From assembly GCA_934511545.1 (NCBI GenBank), contig CAKSWM010000092.1, forward strand, positions 1 through 6,156: a stretch of 6,156 nucleotides of DNA, written 5' to 3'. The notes beneath the pieces are model-generated. The model did not search any database and had not been told where the DNA came from. It saw only the letters and a program-made list of their open reading frames with translations. Source of the stretch: an uncultured Oscillospiraceae bacterium (lineage in GTDB: Bacteria > Bacillota > Clostridia > Oscillospirales > Oscillospiraceae). Below are positions 1 through 5,812 of the stretch, in pieces; the first letter of the stretch is position 1; each line of letters starts with the position of its first letter. The translations under genes were made by a program, and so were the position numbers.

Positions 1-23
1 GTTTTTATAATGTTTTTGCGTTG

Positions 24-563
24 TCAGTTTGCAACTTTTACCATGCTGAAGCGGATCACCCGGTCTCCAAGCATGAAGCCTTTTTCAAATTCCTCCACGA
101 TCACGCTCTCACCGAGCTCTTCATCCTCGACATGCATGACCGCGTTGTGTCTCGCGGGGTCAAAGGTTTCGCCCACCGCAGGGATCTCAACGACGCCGAG
201 CTTTTCCAATATCGTCCGGAGCTGAGTCATTGTCATCTCAACGCCCTTGCGATATGCCTCGTCGACCGTCTCCTGCGCAAGCGCGCGGGCAAGATTGTCG
301 TAAACGGGCAGGAACCTGAGTATCGTGTCGCTGCGCGCATCCGAAAAAACGTTTTCGCGTTCCTTTGCGCTGCGCTTGCGGAAGTTGTCGTATTCCGCGG
401 CAAGACGGATGTATTTATCCTTTTCCTGCGCGAGCTCAGTTCTGAGCTTCTGCTCCTCTGTCTGTTCGGGCGCTTTTTCGGTCTCCGCGGTGTTTTCCTC
501 AATCTTCTCCGCGGACTCCTGATTTGCGGTTTCCTCCATCGGCGCTTTTTCTTTCTTACCCAA
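24..563 (-). CDS. grpE: GrpE, nucleotide exchange factor of the DnaK (Hsp70) chaperone
   Basis: GrpE is a cytoplasmic homodimer that releases ADP from DnaK and so drives the chaperone cycle. The 179-residue product has the family layout. Residues 1-38 are an acidic, low-complexity, Glu-rich tail. About 39-110 is the long dimerising helix, with the conserved AAEYDNFRKR (55-64) and VYDNLARAL (87-95). The C-terminal beta domain carries FDPARHNAV (134-142) and GFMLGDRVIR (162-171), then S173 and V175; these fit the GrpE signature, including its 16-20 residue spacer (19 here). The chosen start is a TTG at 563-561, because AAAGGAG lies 10 nt upstream. The next in-frame ATG (539-537, residue 9) has no convincing ribosome binding site. 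The gene begins 2 nt after the hrcA stop, so the two are surely co-transcribed and probably coupled. Bases 1-23 downstream are AT-rich with no feature I can call; dnaK is expected beyond them. Family assignment is near certain; the start is less so. Confidence 0.97.
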   Translation of the reverse strand: MGKKEKAPMEETANQESAEKIEENTAETEKAPEQTEEQKLRTELAQEKDKYIRLAAEYDNFRKRSAKERENVFSDARSDTILRFLPVYDNLARALAQETVDEAYRKGVEMTMTQLRTILEKLGVVEIPAVGETFDPARHNAVMHVEDEELGESVIVEEFEKGFMLGDRVIRFSMVKVAN

Positions 564-580
564 ACCTATTCATCTCCTTT
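561..580 (-). promoter_or_regulatory. Ribosome binding site and TTG start of grpE, overlapping the hrcA stop
   Basis: On the minus strand AAAGGAG (580-574) is followed by ATGAATAGGT and then TTG (563-561). The run AAAGGAGATGA pairs with the 16S 3' end except for one base. The hrcA TAG stop (568-566) lies between this site and the start codon, so ribosomes finishing hrcA end on top of the grpE initiation region. The ATG at 573-571 is out of frame and meets TAA after five codons, so it is not the start. The TTG choice is inferred from spacing. Confidence 0.7.
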
Positions 581-1633
581 GATGAGCTTATCATCCAGCA
601 GCGGCGGTGCATCCGTCGTGCCAAGCAGGCGGCTGAGCGCATCGGCAATGCCGCTCAGCTTTGCCGCAACTGCGGAATAATCCATTCGTGTCGGGCCGAC
701 CACTCCGATCAGGCCCTGCATATTGCCGCCGGCGTTGTATGTCGCCATGACGACGCTTGAATCCTTGAGTTCCTCCGCAACGTTTTCGGGGCCTATCAGC
801 ACCCGGACGCTGCCCTCTCCGGCAATTCCCGGAAGCTGTCTCAAATGATCTCCGTCGGACAGATAATGTATTATCTTACCCGCCTTGTCGGGATCCCGGA
901 ACTCTGGATGATTGAGAAGGTGGCCGGCGCCGCTGATATAGGCCTCGCCGGTCTTTATGTCGCTGAGTATCTCGATAACGAAGGCCGCTATAGCGCGCAC
1001 CAGACCGTAGGTATCGCCGCTGGCGCGCTCTGTCGAGGCTACCAGCGCACCGGTTATCTGTTCCTCCGTCAGGCCGGTAAAGCCAGCGTTGAACATTGTC
1101 GAGAGCATCGAGATAAGCTGCTGATCGACCGAAAACGGAAGGTGCATGAGCTTTGTCTTGACCGCTTTGCTGCTGAGCAGCGCAACGACGATGAACGTGT
1201 TCGCATCGACATAGATGAAGTCAAAGCGCGTTACCGTTGCCGGGACCGGCGCCGCAAGCGCATATGCGGGATAATCCGTAAGTGAACTTGCCAGCTTTCC
1301 GACGTCCGCCATAAGCTTATCAAGCTGCTGTATTCTCGCGTCGAGCCCGCGGTAAATCTGTTCCGTCTCTTCGGCGGAGAGCTTCTGCCGCTGCATGAGC
1401 TCGTTGACATATATCCGGTAGCCCTGCGGCGTTGGGATACGTCCCGCGCTGGTGTGGGGCTGTTCAAGATAGCCCATGCGTTCCAGCTCCGCAAGCTCGT
1501 TCCGTATCGTGGCGGTGGATACGCCAAGATCGGCGGCGTTTGCTATTGCCTTGGAACCGACAGGCTCCGCCGTCCGGATATGCTCTTCAACAACGACGGC
1601 CAGTATCTTTTTCTTTCTGGCGCTCAGTTCCAT
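566..1633 (-). CDS. hrcA: HrcA, heat-inducible transcription repressor of class I heat-shock genes
   Basis: HrcA is a dimeric repressor that binds CIRCE operators in front of hrcA-grpE-dnaK and groE operons. It needs GroEL to stay active, so titration of GroEL by unfolded protein relieves repression. The 355 residues are close to the usual 340-350. The N-terminal winged helix shows VGSKAIAN (25-32), then VSTATIRNELAELERMGYL (38-56), the recognition-helix region, and QPHTSAGRIPT (58-68), all hallmarks of the family. The GAF-like dimerisation part follows. The C-terminal core keeps ISGAGHLLNHPEF (233-245) and GLIGVVGPTRMDY (307-319). The ATG at 1633-1631 is preceded by AGGAGG (1646-1641) with a 7-nt spacer, which settles the start. 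A CIRCE element lies 36 nt upstream, so the gene almost certainly represses itself. In many Bacillota hemW sits just before hrcA; here a transporter operon does. Confidence 0.98.
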   Translation of the reverse strand: MELSARKKKILAVVVEEHIRTAEPVGSKAIANAADLGVSTATIRNELAELERMGYLEQPHTSAGRIPTPQGYRIYVNELMQRQKLSAEETEQIYRGLDARIQQLDKLMADVGKLASSLTDYPAYALAAPVPATVTRFDFIYVDANTFIVVALLSSKAVKTKLMHLPFSVDQQLISMLSTMFNAGFTGLTEEQITGALVASTERASGDTYGLVRAIAAFVIEILSDIKTGEAYISGAGHLLNHPEFRDPDKAGKIIHYLSDGDHLRQLPGIAGEGSVRVLIGPENVAEELKDSSVVMATYNAGGNMQGLIGVVGPTRMDYSAVAAKLSGIADALSRLLGTTDAPPLLDDKLIKGDE

Positions 1634-1669
1634 CAGAGAACCTCCTTTGGCGCTCCGGCTATTTGTCTG

Positions 1670-1696
1670 CTAGCACTCTCGCCTTCTGAGTGCTAG
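1670..1696. promoter_or_regulatory. CIRCE operator (HrcA binding site)
   Basis: A perfect 9-bp inverted repeat, CTAGCACTC-N9-GAGTGCTAG, with the canonical 9-base spacer (1679-1687). It differs from the CIRCE consensus TTAGCACTC-N9-GAGTGCTAA only in the outermost pair, changed on both sides so that symmetry is kept. It overlaps the last two bases of the predicted -10 box and covers the expected transcription start, so bound HrcA would block initiation. It lies 36 nt upstream of hrcA, the cognate repressor gene. Confidence 0.96.
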
Positions 1697-1723
1697 TTTA
1701 GCCCTATAAGTGCGATTTGTCAA
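1695..1723 (-). promoter_or_regulatory. Sigma-A-type promoter of hrcA-grpE
   Basis: On the minus strand a perfect -35 box TTGACA (1723-1718) is followed by a 17-nt spacer and TAAACT (1700-1695), which matches 4 of 6 bases of TATAAT. The predicted start of transcription is near 1688, inside the CIRCE element, giving a 5' leader of roughly 55 nt. A vegetative promoter gated by CIRCE is the standard class I heat-shock arrangement. No other sigma-factor signature is seen. Confidence 0.88.
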
Positions 1724-1800
1724 GCCCTATATTATAAAGTTCTCATTTTGTTCAAGATTAATTCCTGGATTTTATTTTTGTTCACAATTTTGCAGAACAG

Positions 1801-1832
1801 AAAACTGCCCGCCATAAATGGCGGGCAGTTTT
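1801..1832 (-). terminator. Probable intrinsic terminator of the opp operon
   Basis: A perfect inverted repeat with 14-bp arms (1801-1814 and 1819-1832) around the 4-base loop 1815-1818. The inner ten pairs are GC-rich (CTGCCCGCCA against TGGCGGGCAG) and the outer four are A/T. It starts 7 nt after the stop of the last transporter-operon gene. In the minus-strand direction the stem ends in TTTT and continues CTGTTCTG, so the U tract is short and interrupted. The hairpin is nearly symmetric and could act in both directions, but no plus-strand gene here needs it. Confidence 0.8.
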
Positions 1833-1839
1833 GAACTGA

Positions 1840-2127
1840 TCAGGTATACAGCGCGATTATGAGCCAGATGACGAGGCCAAGCCCCCCGATGAACGCCAGC
1901 GCGATGAGAAGCGCGGCCTTCAGCGCACCTAAAATAAACCAGGAACGCTCCTTCCGGGTCAGGGAATTATCCTCCCAGGGACGGTCTTCCGTTTCCTCCG
2001 GCTCGGCGGGCATCGGTTTCTCGTCCTCAATACCGCGCGCCGTGAACAGCTGAGGGCGGGAAACGCCGCTCATGTCGGCGATCGTACGTCCGTCATCATC
2101 GTCATAAATCTTTCTTTTTCGCGCCAT
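1840..2127 (-). CDS. Small single-span membrane protein at the end of the opp operon, function unknown
   Basis: A 95-residue protein that I cannot assign to a named family. The N-terminal two thirds is polar and probably cytoplasmic. It has a basic start (MARKRK), an acidic stretch DDDDGRTIADMSGV (9-22), which looks like a conserved motif, and a Pro/Glu-rich linker (33-55). The basic flank TRKER (57-61) precedes one hydrophobic segment, about 63-93 (from WFILGALKAALLIALAF), which ends almost at the C terminus. This suggests a tail-anchored protein with its N terminus inside. The ATG (2127-2125) overlaps the oppF stop by one base (TAATG) and has no strong Shine-Dalgarno, which points to translational coupling with oppF. 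The open frame runs further upstream into oppF, but those codons are an out-of-frame shadow. The operon's terminator follows 7 nt after the stop. It could be a transporter accessory protein or an unrelated passenger; the sequence does not decide. Confidence 0.82.
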   Translation of the reverse strand: MARKRKIYDDDDGRTIADMSGVSRPQLFTARGIEDEKPMPAEPEETEDRPWEDNSLTRKERSWFILGALKAALLIALAFIGGLGLVIWLIIALYT

Positions 2128-3149
2128 TATTCGTCGTAAAGGTGGCAGACCACATAGTGGCCGGGCTCGATCTCGCGCTGTACCGGCGCTTCGACCTTGC
2201 AGCGCTCGGTGCAATGTGCGCATCGTGTATGGAACTTGCAGCCGGTAGGCGGGTTGGCCGGGGACGGTATCGCGCCCTCGAGGACGATGCGGTCCATCTT
2301 CGCCGTCGGATCGGGAATGGGTATCGCAGAGAACAGAGCCTTAGTATAGGGGTGCAGCGGATTGCGGAAGATGTCCTCCGTCGCGCCGTACTCCACCAGA
2401 TTGCCCAGATACATGACGCCGACGGTGTCGGAGATATGCTCAACAACGGACAGATCGTGGGAGATGAACAGATAGGTCAGGCTGTATTTGTCCTGAAGCT
2501 CCTTGAGCAGGTTGATGATCTGTGCCTGGATCGAAACGTCCAGTGCGGAAACAGGCTCGTCGCAAACGATGAATTCGGGGTTCAGGGCAAGGGCGCGCGC
2601 AATGCAGATGCGCTGGCGCTGGCCGCCGGAAAACTCATGCGGATAGCGGTCCTTATGGAAAGGCTGCAAACCGCAGTTGTCCATGACCTCATCGATATAG
2701 TCGTTGAACTCCTGCTTGGAGACAATGCCGTGCTCGCGGACGGCCTCGCCGATTATCTCGCCGACGGGCAGACGCGGGCTGAGCGAAGAGAACGGGTCCT
2801 GGAAGATGATCTGCATCTTTGTGCGCAGGGCGCGCAGCTGCTTTGCGTCGAGGTCATATACCTCCTGGCCGTTGAAGAGCACCTGGCCGCCGGTCTTTTC
2901 GCCCGAAAGACGCAGGATCGCGCGTCCGGTCGTCGTCTTGCCGCAGCCGGACTCGCCGACGAGTCCCATCGTAGTGCCGCGCTTGAGGTTGAAGGTAACG
3001 CCGTCGACGGCCTTGACATAGCCGACAGTCTTGGAGATCATACCGCCCTTTATCGGGAAGTACTTTTTCAGCTCGTTGACCATCAGAAGGTATTGAGGGT
3101 CGTATTCAACGGGGGTGAAATCGTTGTTATTCATTTCAGACATTATCAT
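2127..3149 (-). CDS. oppF: Peptide ABC transporter ATP-binding protein, OppF/DppF type
   Basis: One of two ATPases that hydrolyse ATP on the cytoplasmic face of an oligopeptide/dipeptide-type importer, paired with OppD. All ABC elements are present in the 340 residues: Walker A GESGCGKT (65-72), Q-loop Q117, signature FSGGQ (173-177), Walker B IVCDEP with D197 and the catalytic E198, D-loop SALD (201-204), and switch H231. The C-terminal extension with NPLHPYT (263-269) and a Cys-rich stretch (C304, C310, C313, C317, plus C335) is typical of the peptide/nickel subfamily. The start is ambiguous. The ATG at 3149 overlaps the oppD stop as ATGA but lies only 3-4 nt from AGGAGG(G) (3159-3153). The ATG at 3143, residue 3, has a better 9-nt spacing. 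Substrate could be peptides or, less likely, nickel or a sugar; the ATPase alone cannot tell. Confidence 0.95.
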   Translation of the reverse strand: MIMSEMNNNDFTPVEYDPQYLLMVNELKKYFPIKGGMISKTVGYVKAVDGVTFNLKRGTTMGLVGESGCGKTTTGRAILRLSGEKTGGQVLFNGQEVYDLDAKQLRALRTKMQIIFQDPFSSLSPRLPVGEIIGEAVREHGIVSKQEFNDYIDEVMDNCGLQPFHKDRYPHEFSGGQRQRICIARALALNPEFIVCDEPVSALDVSIQAQIINLLKELQDKYSLTYLFISHDLSVVEHISDTVGVMYLGNLVEYGATEDIFRNPLHPYTKALFSAIPIPDPTAKMDRIVLEGAIPSPANPPTGCKFHTRCAHCTERCKVEAPVQREIEPGHYVVCHLYDE

Positions 3150-4288
3150 TCACCCTCCTTTTCATAATAGCGGTAGCAGGTCACGGAGTGCGTGTCGCTG
3201 AGCTTGACCTCATGGGGGTACTCGCCGCCGCAGCCTTTAACGCACATCTCGCAGCGGTCCTTGAAATAGCAGTAGTTCGGCATATTGACAGGGTTCGGGA
3301 CCTTGCCGGGGATGGAATAGAGCTTGTCCACCTTCTTGCCGACGACGGGCTTGGAAGCCATCAGGCCGATCGTATACGGATGGGCGGGATGAGCGAATAT
3401 CTCCTCCACCGTTCCCTTTTCAACGATACGTCCGGCGTACATGACGACAACATAGTCCGCCATCTCAGCGATGACGCCGAGGTCGTGGGTGATGAACATG
3501 ATGGAAGAATTGATCTGGTCTTTCAGATTGCGGAGCAGGTCAAGTATCTGAGCCTGGATCGTAACGTCCAGAGCGGTGGTCGGCTCGTCCGCGATTATGA
3601 TCTTCGGGTTGCAGGCCAGCGCCATTGCGATCATAACACGCTGGCGCATACCGCCGGACAGCTCGTGCGGATACATCTTGTAAACACCCTCGCTGTTTGC
3701 GATGCCGACCATTTCCAGCAGCGCGATAGTGCGGGCCTTTATCTCCTCCTTGCTCTTGCCCTCGCCCTCGTGCAGAGCGATTACCTCATCGACCTGGTCG
3801 CCGATGCGGAAAACGGGGTTGAGCGCTGTCATGGGTTCCTGGAATATCATGGAGATGTAATTGCCGCGAAGCTGCTGCATCTTTGTCGTGGGTACCTTGG
3901 TTATATCATATGCCTTGTCTCCGAGGTTGAGGCGGATGGCGCCCTCAACGATCTGTCCCTGCGGGCGCTGGAGAAGCTGCATCAGCGAAAGGCTTGTAAC
4001 GCTTTTGCCGCAGCCGGACTCGCCGACAACGCCGACGGTCTTGCCGATCGGAACATCGAAGCTGATGCCGTCAACGGCCTTGACAGTACCGACATCGGAG
4101 AAGAAATAAGTGTGGAGGTTGTCGAACTCGACGGCGTTTTGGGGGTCCTTCATCGTCGTCAGATATTCGCTCTCGGGCACGTTCTTGCGCTTGCGCTTCT
4201 TTTCAAGGGCGTTGGTTATCTTGCGGTTCTCTCTTGAAATGCGCCGCGACTCTTTAGCGGACAGATATCCGTCGTTCTTTTTTGCCAT
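3146..4288 (-). CDS. oppD: Peptide ABC transporter ATP-binding protein, OppD/DppD type
   Basis: The first ATPase of the importer, acting as a heterodimer with OppF on the cytoplasmic side of the OppBC permease. The 380 residues carry Walker A GESGCGKS (89-96), Q-loop Q150, signature LSGGM (210-214), Walker B IIADEP with D234 and catalytic E235, D-loop TALD (238-241), and switch H268. The peptide-transporter C-terminal extension has AHPYTIGLM (302-310) and the cysteines C340, C346, C349, C353 and C371. Both ATPases keep the catalytic Glu and His, so both look active. The oddity is a strongly basic 50-residue N-terminal extension, with 14 Lys/Arg in the first 36 residues, before the ABC fold begins. 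The start at 4288 is backed by GGGAGGAGG (4301-4293) 4 nt upstream, whereas Met46 has no ribosome binding site, so the extension appears real. The gene starts 16 nt after the oppC stop and overlaps oppF by 4 nt. Confidence 0.96.
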   Translation of the reverse strand: MAKKNDGYLSAKESRRISRENRKITNALEKKRKRKNVPESEYLTTMKDPQNAVEFDNLHTYFFSDVGTVKAVDGISFDVPIGKTVGVVGESGCGKSVTSLSLMQLLQRPQGQIVEGAIRLNLGDKAYDITKVPTTKMQQLRGNYISMIFQEPMTALNPVFRIGDQVDEVIALHEGEGKSKEEIKARTIALLEMVGIANSEGVYKMYPHELSGGMRQRVMIAMALACNPKIIIADEPTTALDVTIQAQILDLLRNLKDQINSSIMFITHDLGVIAEMADYVVVMYAGRIVEKGTVEEIFAHPAHPYTIGLMASKPVVGKKVDKLYSIPGKVPNPVNMPNYCYFKDRCEMCVKGCGGEYPHEVKLSDTHSVTCYRYYEKEGE

Positions 4289-4301
4289 ATTTCCTCCTCC
4301 C
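4289..4301 (-). promoter_or_regulatory. Ribosome binding site fixing the oppD start
   Basis: GGGAGGAGG (4301-4293) sits 4 nt upstream of the ATG at 4288, or 7 nt if the GGGAGG register is used. It is the only strong site near the 5' end of oppD, and it shows that translation includes the unusual basic N-terminal extension. The region upstream of Met46 (4153) has no purine-rich run. Confidence 0.85.
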
Positions 4302-4670
4302 TTCTCAACGCTTCATCTTCGGGTCGAACGCATCGCGCAGGCCGTCGCCGACGAGGTTGAACGCCAGGACGGTCAGCAGCAGCAGAACGCCGGCCGGGAT
4401 CCAGATGAACCAAAAGCTGGTCAGAACATAGGTATTGTTTACGTCGCTGATGATATTGCCCCATGACGCAAACGGGAACTTGACGCCGAGGCCGAGGAAC
4501 GAAAGCGTGGCCTCGAGTATTATCGTGGAGCCGAGCCCCATGGTGCAGGAAACTATCAGCTGGGGCATTACGTTCGGCACCAGGTGCTTGAAGATGCGGC
4601 GCGACACGCTGATGCCGCAGGCCTCGGTAGCGGTCATGAACTCCTGCTCGCGCAGGGAGAGGATCTGGCC

Positions 4671-4680
4671 GCGCGATTCG
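4671..4680 (-). other. Deletion and frameshift junction in oppC
   Basis: On the minus strand the first frame reads ATG CGA ATC G and the second continues CGC GGC CAG. Skipping one base would join the frames but would not restore the missing 45-60 residues, so this is not a simple one-base indel or a programmed frameshift. There is no slippery heptamer. Family members often have Arg-Ile-Val on both sides of the lost segment (MR-I-V-D and AR-I-V-RGQ). A short CG-ATC-G microhomology at the breakpoints is therefore a plausible cause, by inference. Confidence 0.75.
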
Positions 4681-4905
4681 CATGATGAGGTTATCCACCC
4701 ATTTGCCGAAGTAGCCCGCGATACCGCCGAGGATAACGCCGATCACAGATTCTATTATAACAACAATGAAGCCGATTATGAGCGAGACGCGGCCGCCGTA
4801 CATAAGGCGGGTCAGCATGTCCATGCCGTTGCCGTCCGTGCCGAGCCAGTGGGCCTTGCTCGGGGCGGCATAGGTGTCGAACACACGGGTCTCGGTGGAC
4901 TGTGT

Positions 4906-5391
4906 GACCGTCCAGCTCGTGGTGTCGGGCTCATAGGTGACGACATATTCGTGGGTCTCGCCGTCCGTATCGGTGAAGAAGAAGTCGTTGTTGCCTTCGT
5001 CGATGGACTCGGCAAGCTCTTCCTTGAACGCGCGGCTGATAAATACGTCGGACATGACGGCGTTAACGACGTAGCGGCTGATATAGGCGACCTCTTCGCC
5101 GCCGGCAAAGACGACGCCGTCCTCGTCGATCGTATAATCGGTGCCGTCAGCGGAAAAGCTGGTCTCGCCGTTGGTATATGCCTTCAGGGAGTTGAACTGA
5201 AGCTCATAGGACAGCTTGCTGTCCACGCTGCTGGCATTGATGATATCCTTGTAGGCAATGCCGATGTTGTCGCCGCCGGAGAGGGAAACGCTGTAAAAAT
5301 CCTCGCCCTCGGACGCGACGGTATATTCAACGTCGCGGTAGGAAAAGCTGTCCTTTCCGGTCGTGACAGCCAGGAGCATCTGTGCCTGGAG
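4906..5391 (-). repeat. Degenerate repeats in the OppC extracytoplasmic insert
   Basis: Within OppC residues 136-297 a pattern recurs about every 60 residues. Unit 1 has G147-KDS-F151 then YTV (158-160) and GGDNIGIAY (174-182). Unit 2 has G210-ETS-F214 then YTI (221-223) and GGEEVAY (232-238). Unit 3 has G268-NND-F272 then YVV (284-286) and lacks the closing GG..AY. Each begins after a helical-looking run. Gly-to-Phe spacing is identical in all three, and Phe-to-Tyr spacing is 7, 7 and 12. These are protein-level repeats, not DNA repeats. They suggest duplicated small alpha/beta modules outside the membrane. Confidence 0.5.
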
Positions 5392-5812
5392 GACGGAGTT
5401 GAAATCCTGCCCGTCAGCCTGGGCATAGCGGAAATCTTTATTTTCGATAACGCCGGCATATGTTTTCTGCTGATATGTCGTCGTATAGAATATCTCATCC
5501 TCCGCATAGGGGGTAACAACTCCGCCGAGGAACGAGAAAATAAACATGAACAGAAGAATGACAAGGCCGGTAACGGCGATGCGGTTGCGGAAGAAGCGCT
5601 TGGAGACCAGCGCGCCGGGGGAAAGCACCTTTACGCGGCGATCGTCATTCAGGGAATATTCCTCGCCCTGGGGCTTTTTTGAGCCGCCGCTCTTATTGAT
5701 GTCTTCGGTCAGCTTTTTCGCATGGCGCTTCGAGACCGCCTCGGGCACGTTGTTTGCGCGCAGGGGTATGTTTTCGTAATCCATATTATCACTCATGATG
5801 CTTCCTCCTTTC

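Larger units (their letters stand above)
4305..5796 (-). pseudogene. oppC: Peptide ABC transporter permease, OppC/DppC type, disrupted by an internal deletion and frameshift
   Basis: OppC is the second permease subunit of the importer. The ATG at 5796 has AGGAGG (5809-5804) with a 7-nt spacer and lies 16 nt after the oppB stop. Residues 1-71 are a long charged cytoplasmic tail and 72-96 the first membrane helix. About 97-310 is a large extracytoplasmic insert, and HWLGTDGNGMD (316-326) with GGRVSLIIG (334-342) is the conserved lead into the permease core. The frame stays good to MRI (372-374, codon 4677-4675), then turns into nonsense that would end at 4216 inside oppD. From 4673 a second frame resumes with RGQILSLREQEF and continues through a normal permease C terminus (HLVPNVMP, LSFLGLG, NLVGDGLRDAFDPK) to the TGA at 4305. 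Between LIMR and RGQ only 4 nt remain where E. coli OppC, as I recall it, has about 44 residues. So two core membrane helices are missing, and the lost length must be 2 modulo 3. The product should be non-functional unless this is an assembly error. Confidence 0.85.

Noticed and set aside
1..23. Possible dnaK promoter or terminator after grpE
   Set aside because: Only 23 AT-rich bases are available, with no inverted repeat or ribosome binding site, so nothing can be supported.
1731..1736. A perfect TATAAT on the minus strand upstream of hrcA
   Set aside because: No -35 box at a sensible distance (TTGAAC is only 13 nt away) and no extended -10 TG. The TTGACA-N17-TAAACT pair downstream, touching CIRCE, is the better promoter.
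1840..2223. A longer 127-codon version of the small membrane protein gene
   Set aside because: The added 32 codons overlap oppF out of frame, are Arg/Pro-rich shadow sequence, and would skip the tight TAATG junction.
2142..3167. A 341-codon open frame on the plus strand opposite oppF
   Set aside because: It is exactly antisense to a clear ABC ATPase gene, has no convincing ribosome binding site, and its translation looks like a complement of ABC motifs. Long antisense frames are expected from GC-biased codon use.
3188..4237. A 349-codon open frame on the plus strand opposite oppD
   Set aside because: Antisense shadow of oppD with no recognisable domain, no ribosome binding site and no promoter.
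4216..4674. The frame-1 continuation of oppC after the break, ending inside oppD
   Set aside because: Low-complexity Arg/Pro-rich translation typical of out-of-frame GC-rich DNA. The true permease C terminus lies in the other frame and ends at 4305.
4660..4690. Programmed ribosomal frameshift in oppC
   Set aside because: No slippery sequence or stimulatory structure was seen. A +1 shift would still leave out two core helices, so it could not yield a normal permease.
4435..5682. A 415-codon open frame on the plus strand opposite oppC
   Set aside because: Antisense to oppC; it spans the oppC deletion junction, but the sense strand carries clear permease motifs and this strand carries none.
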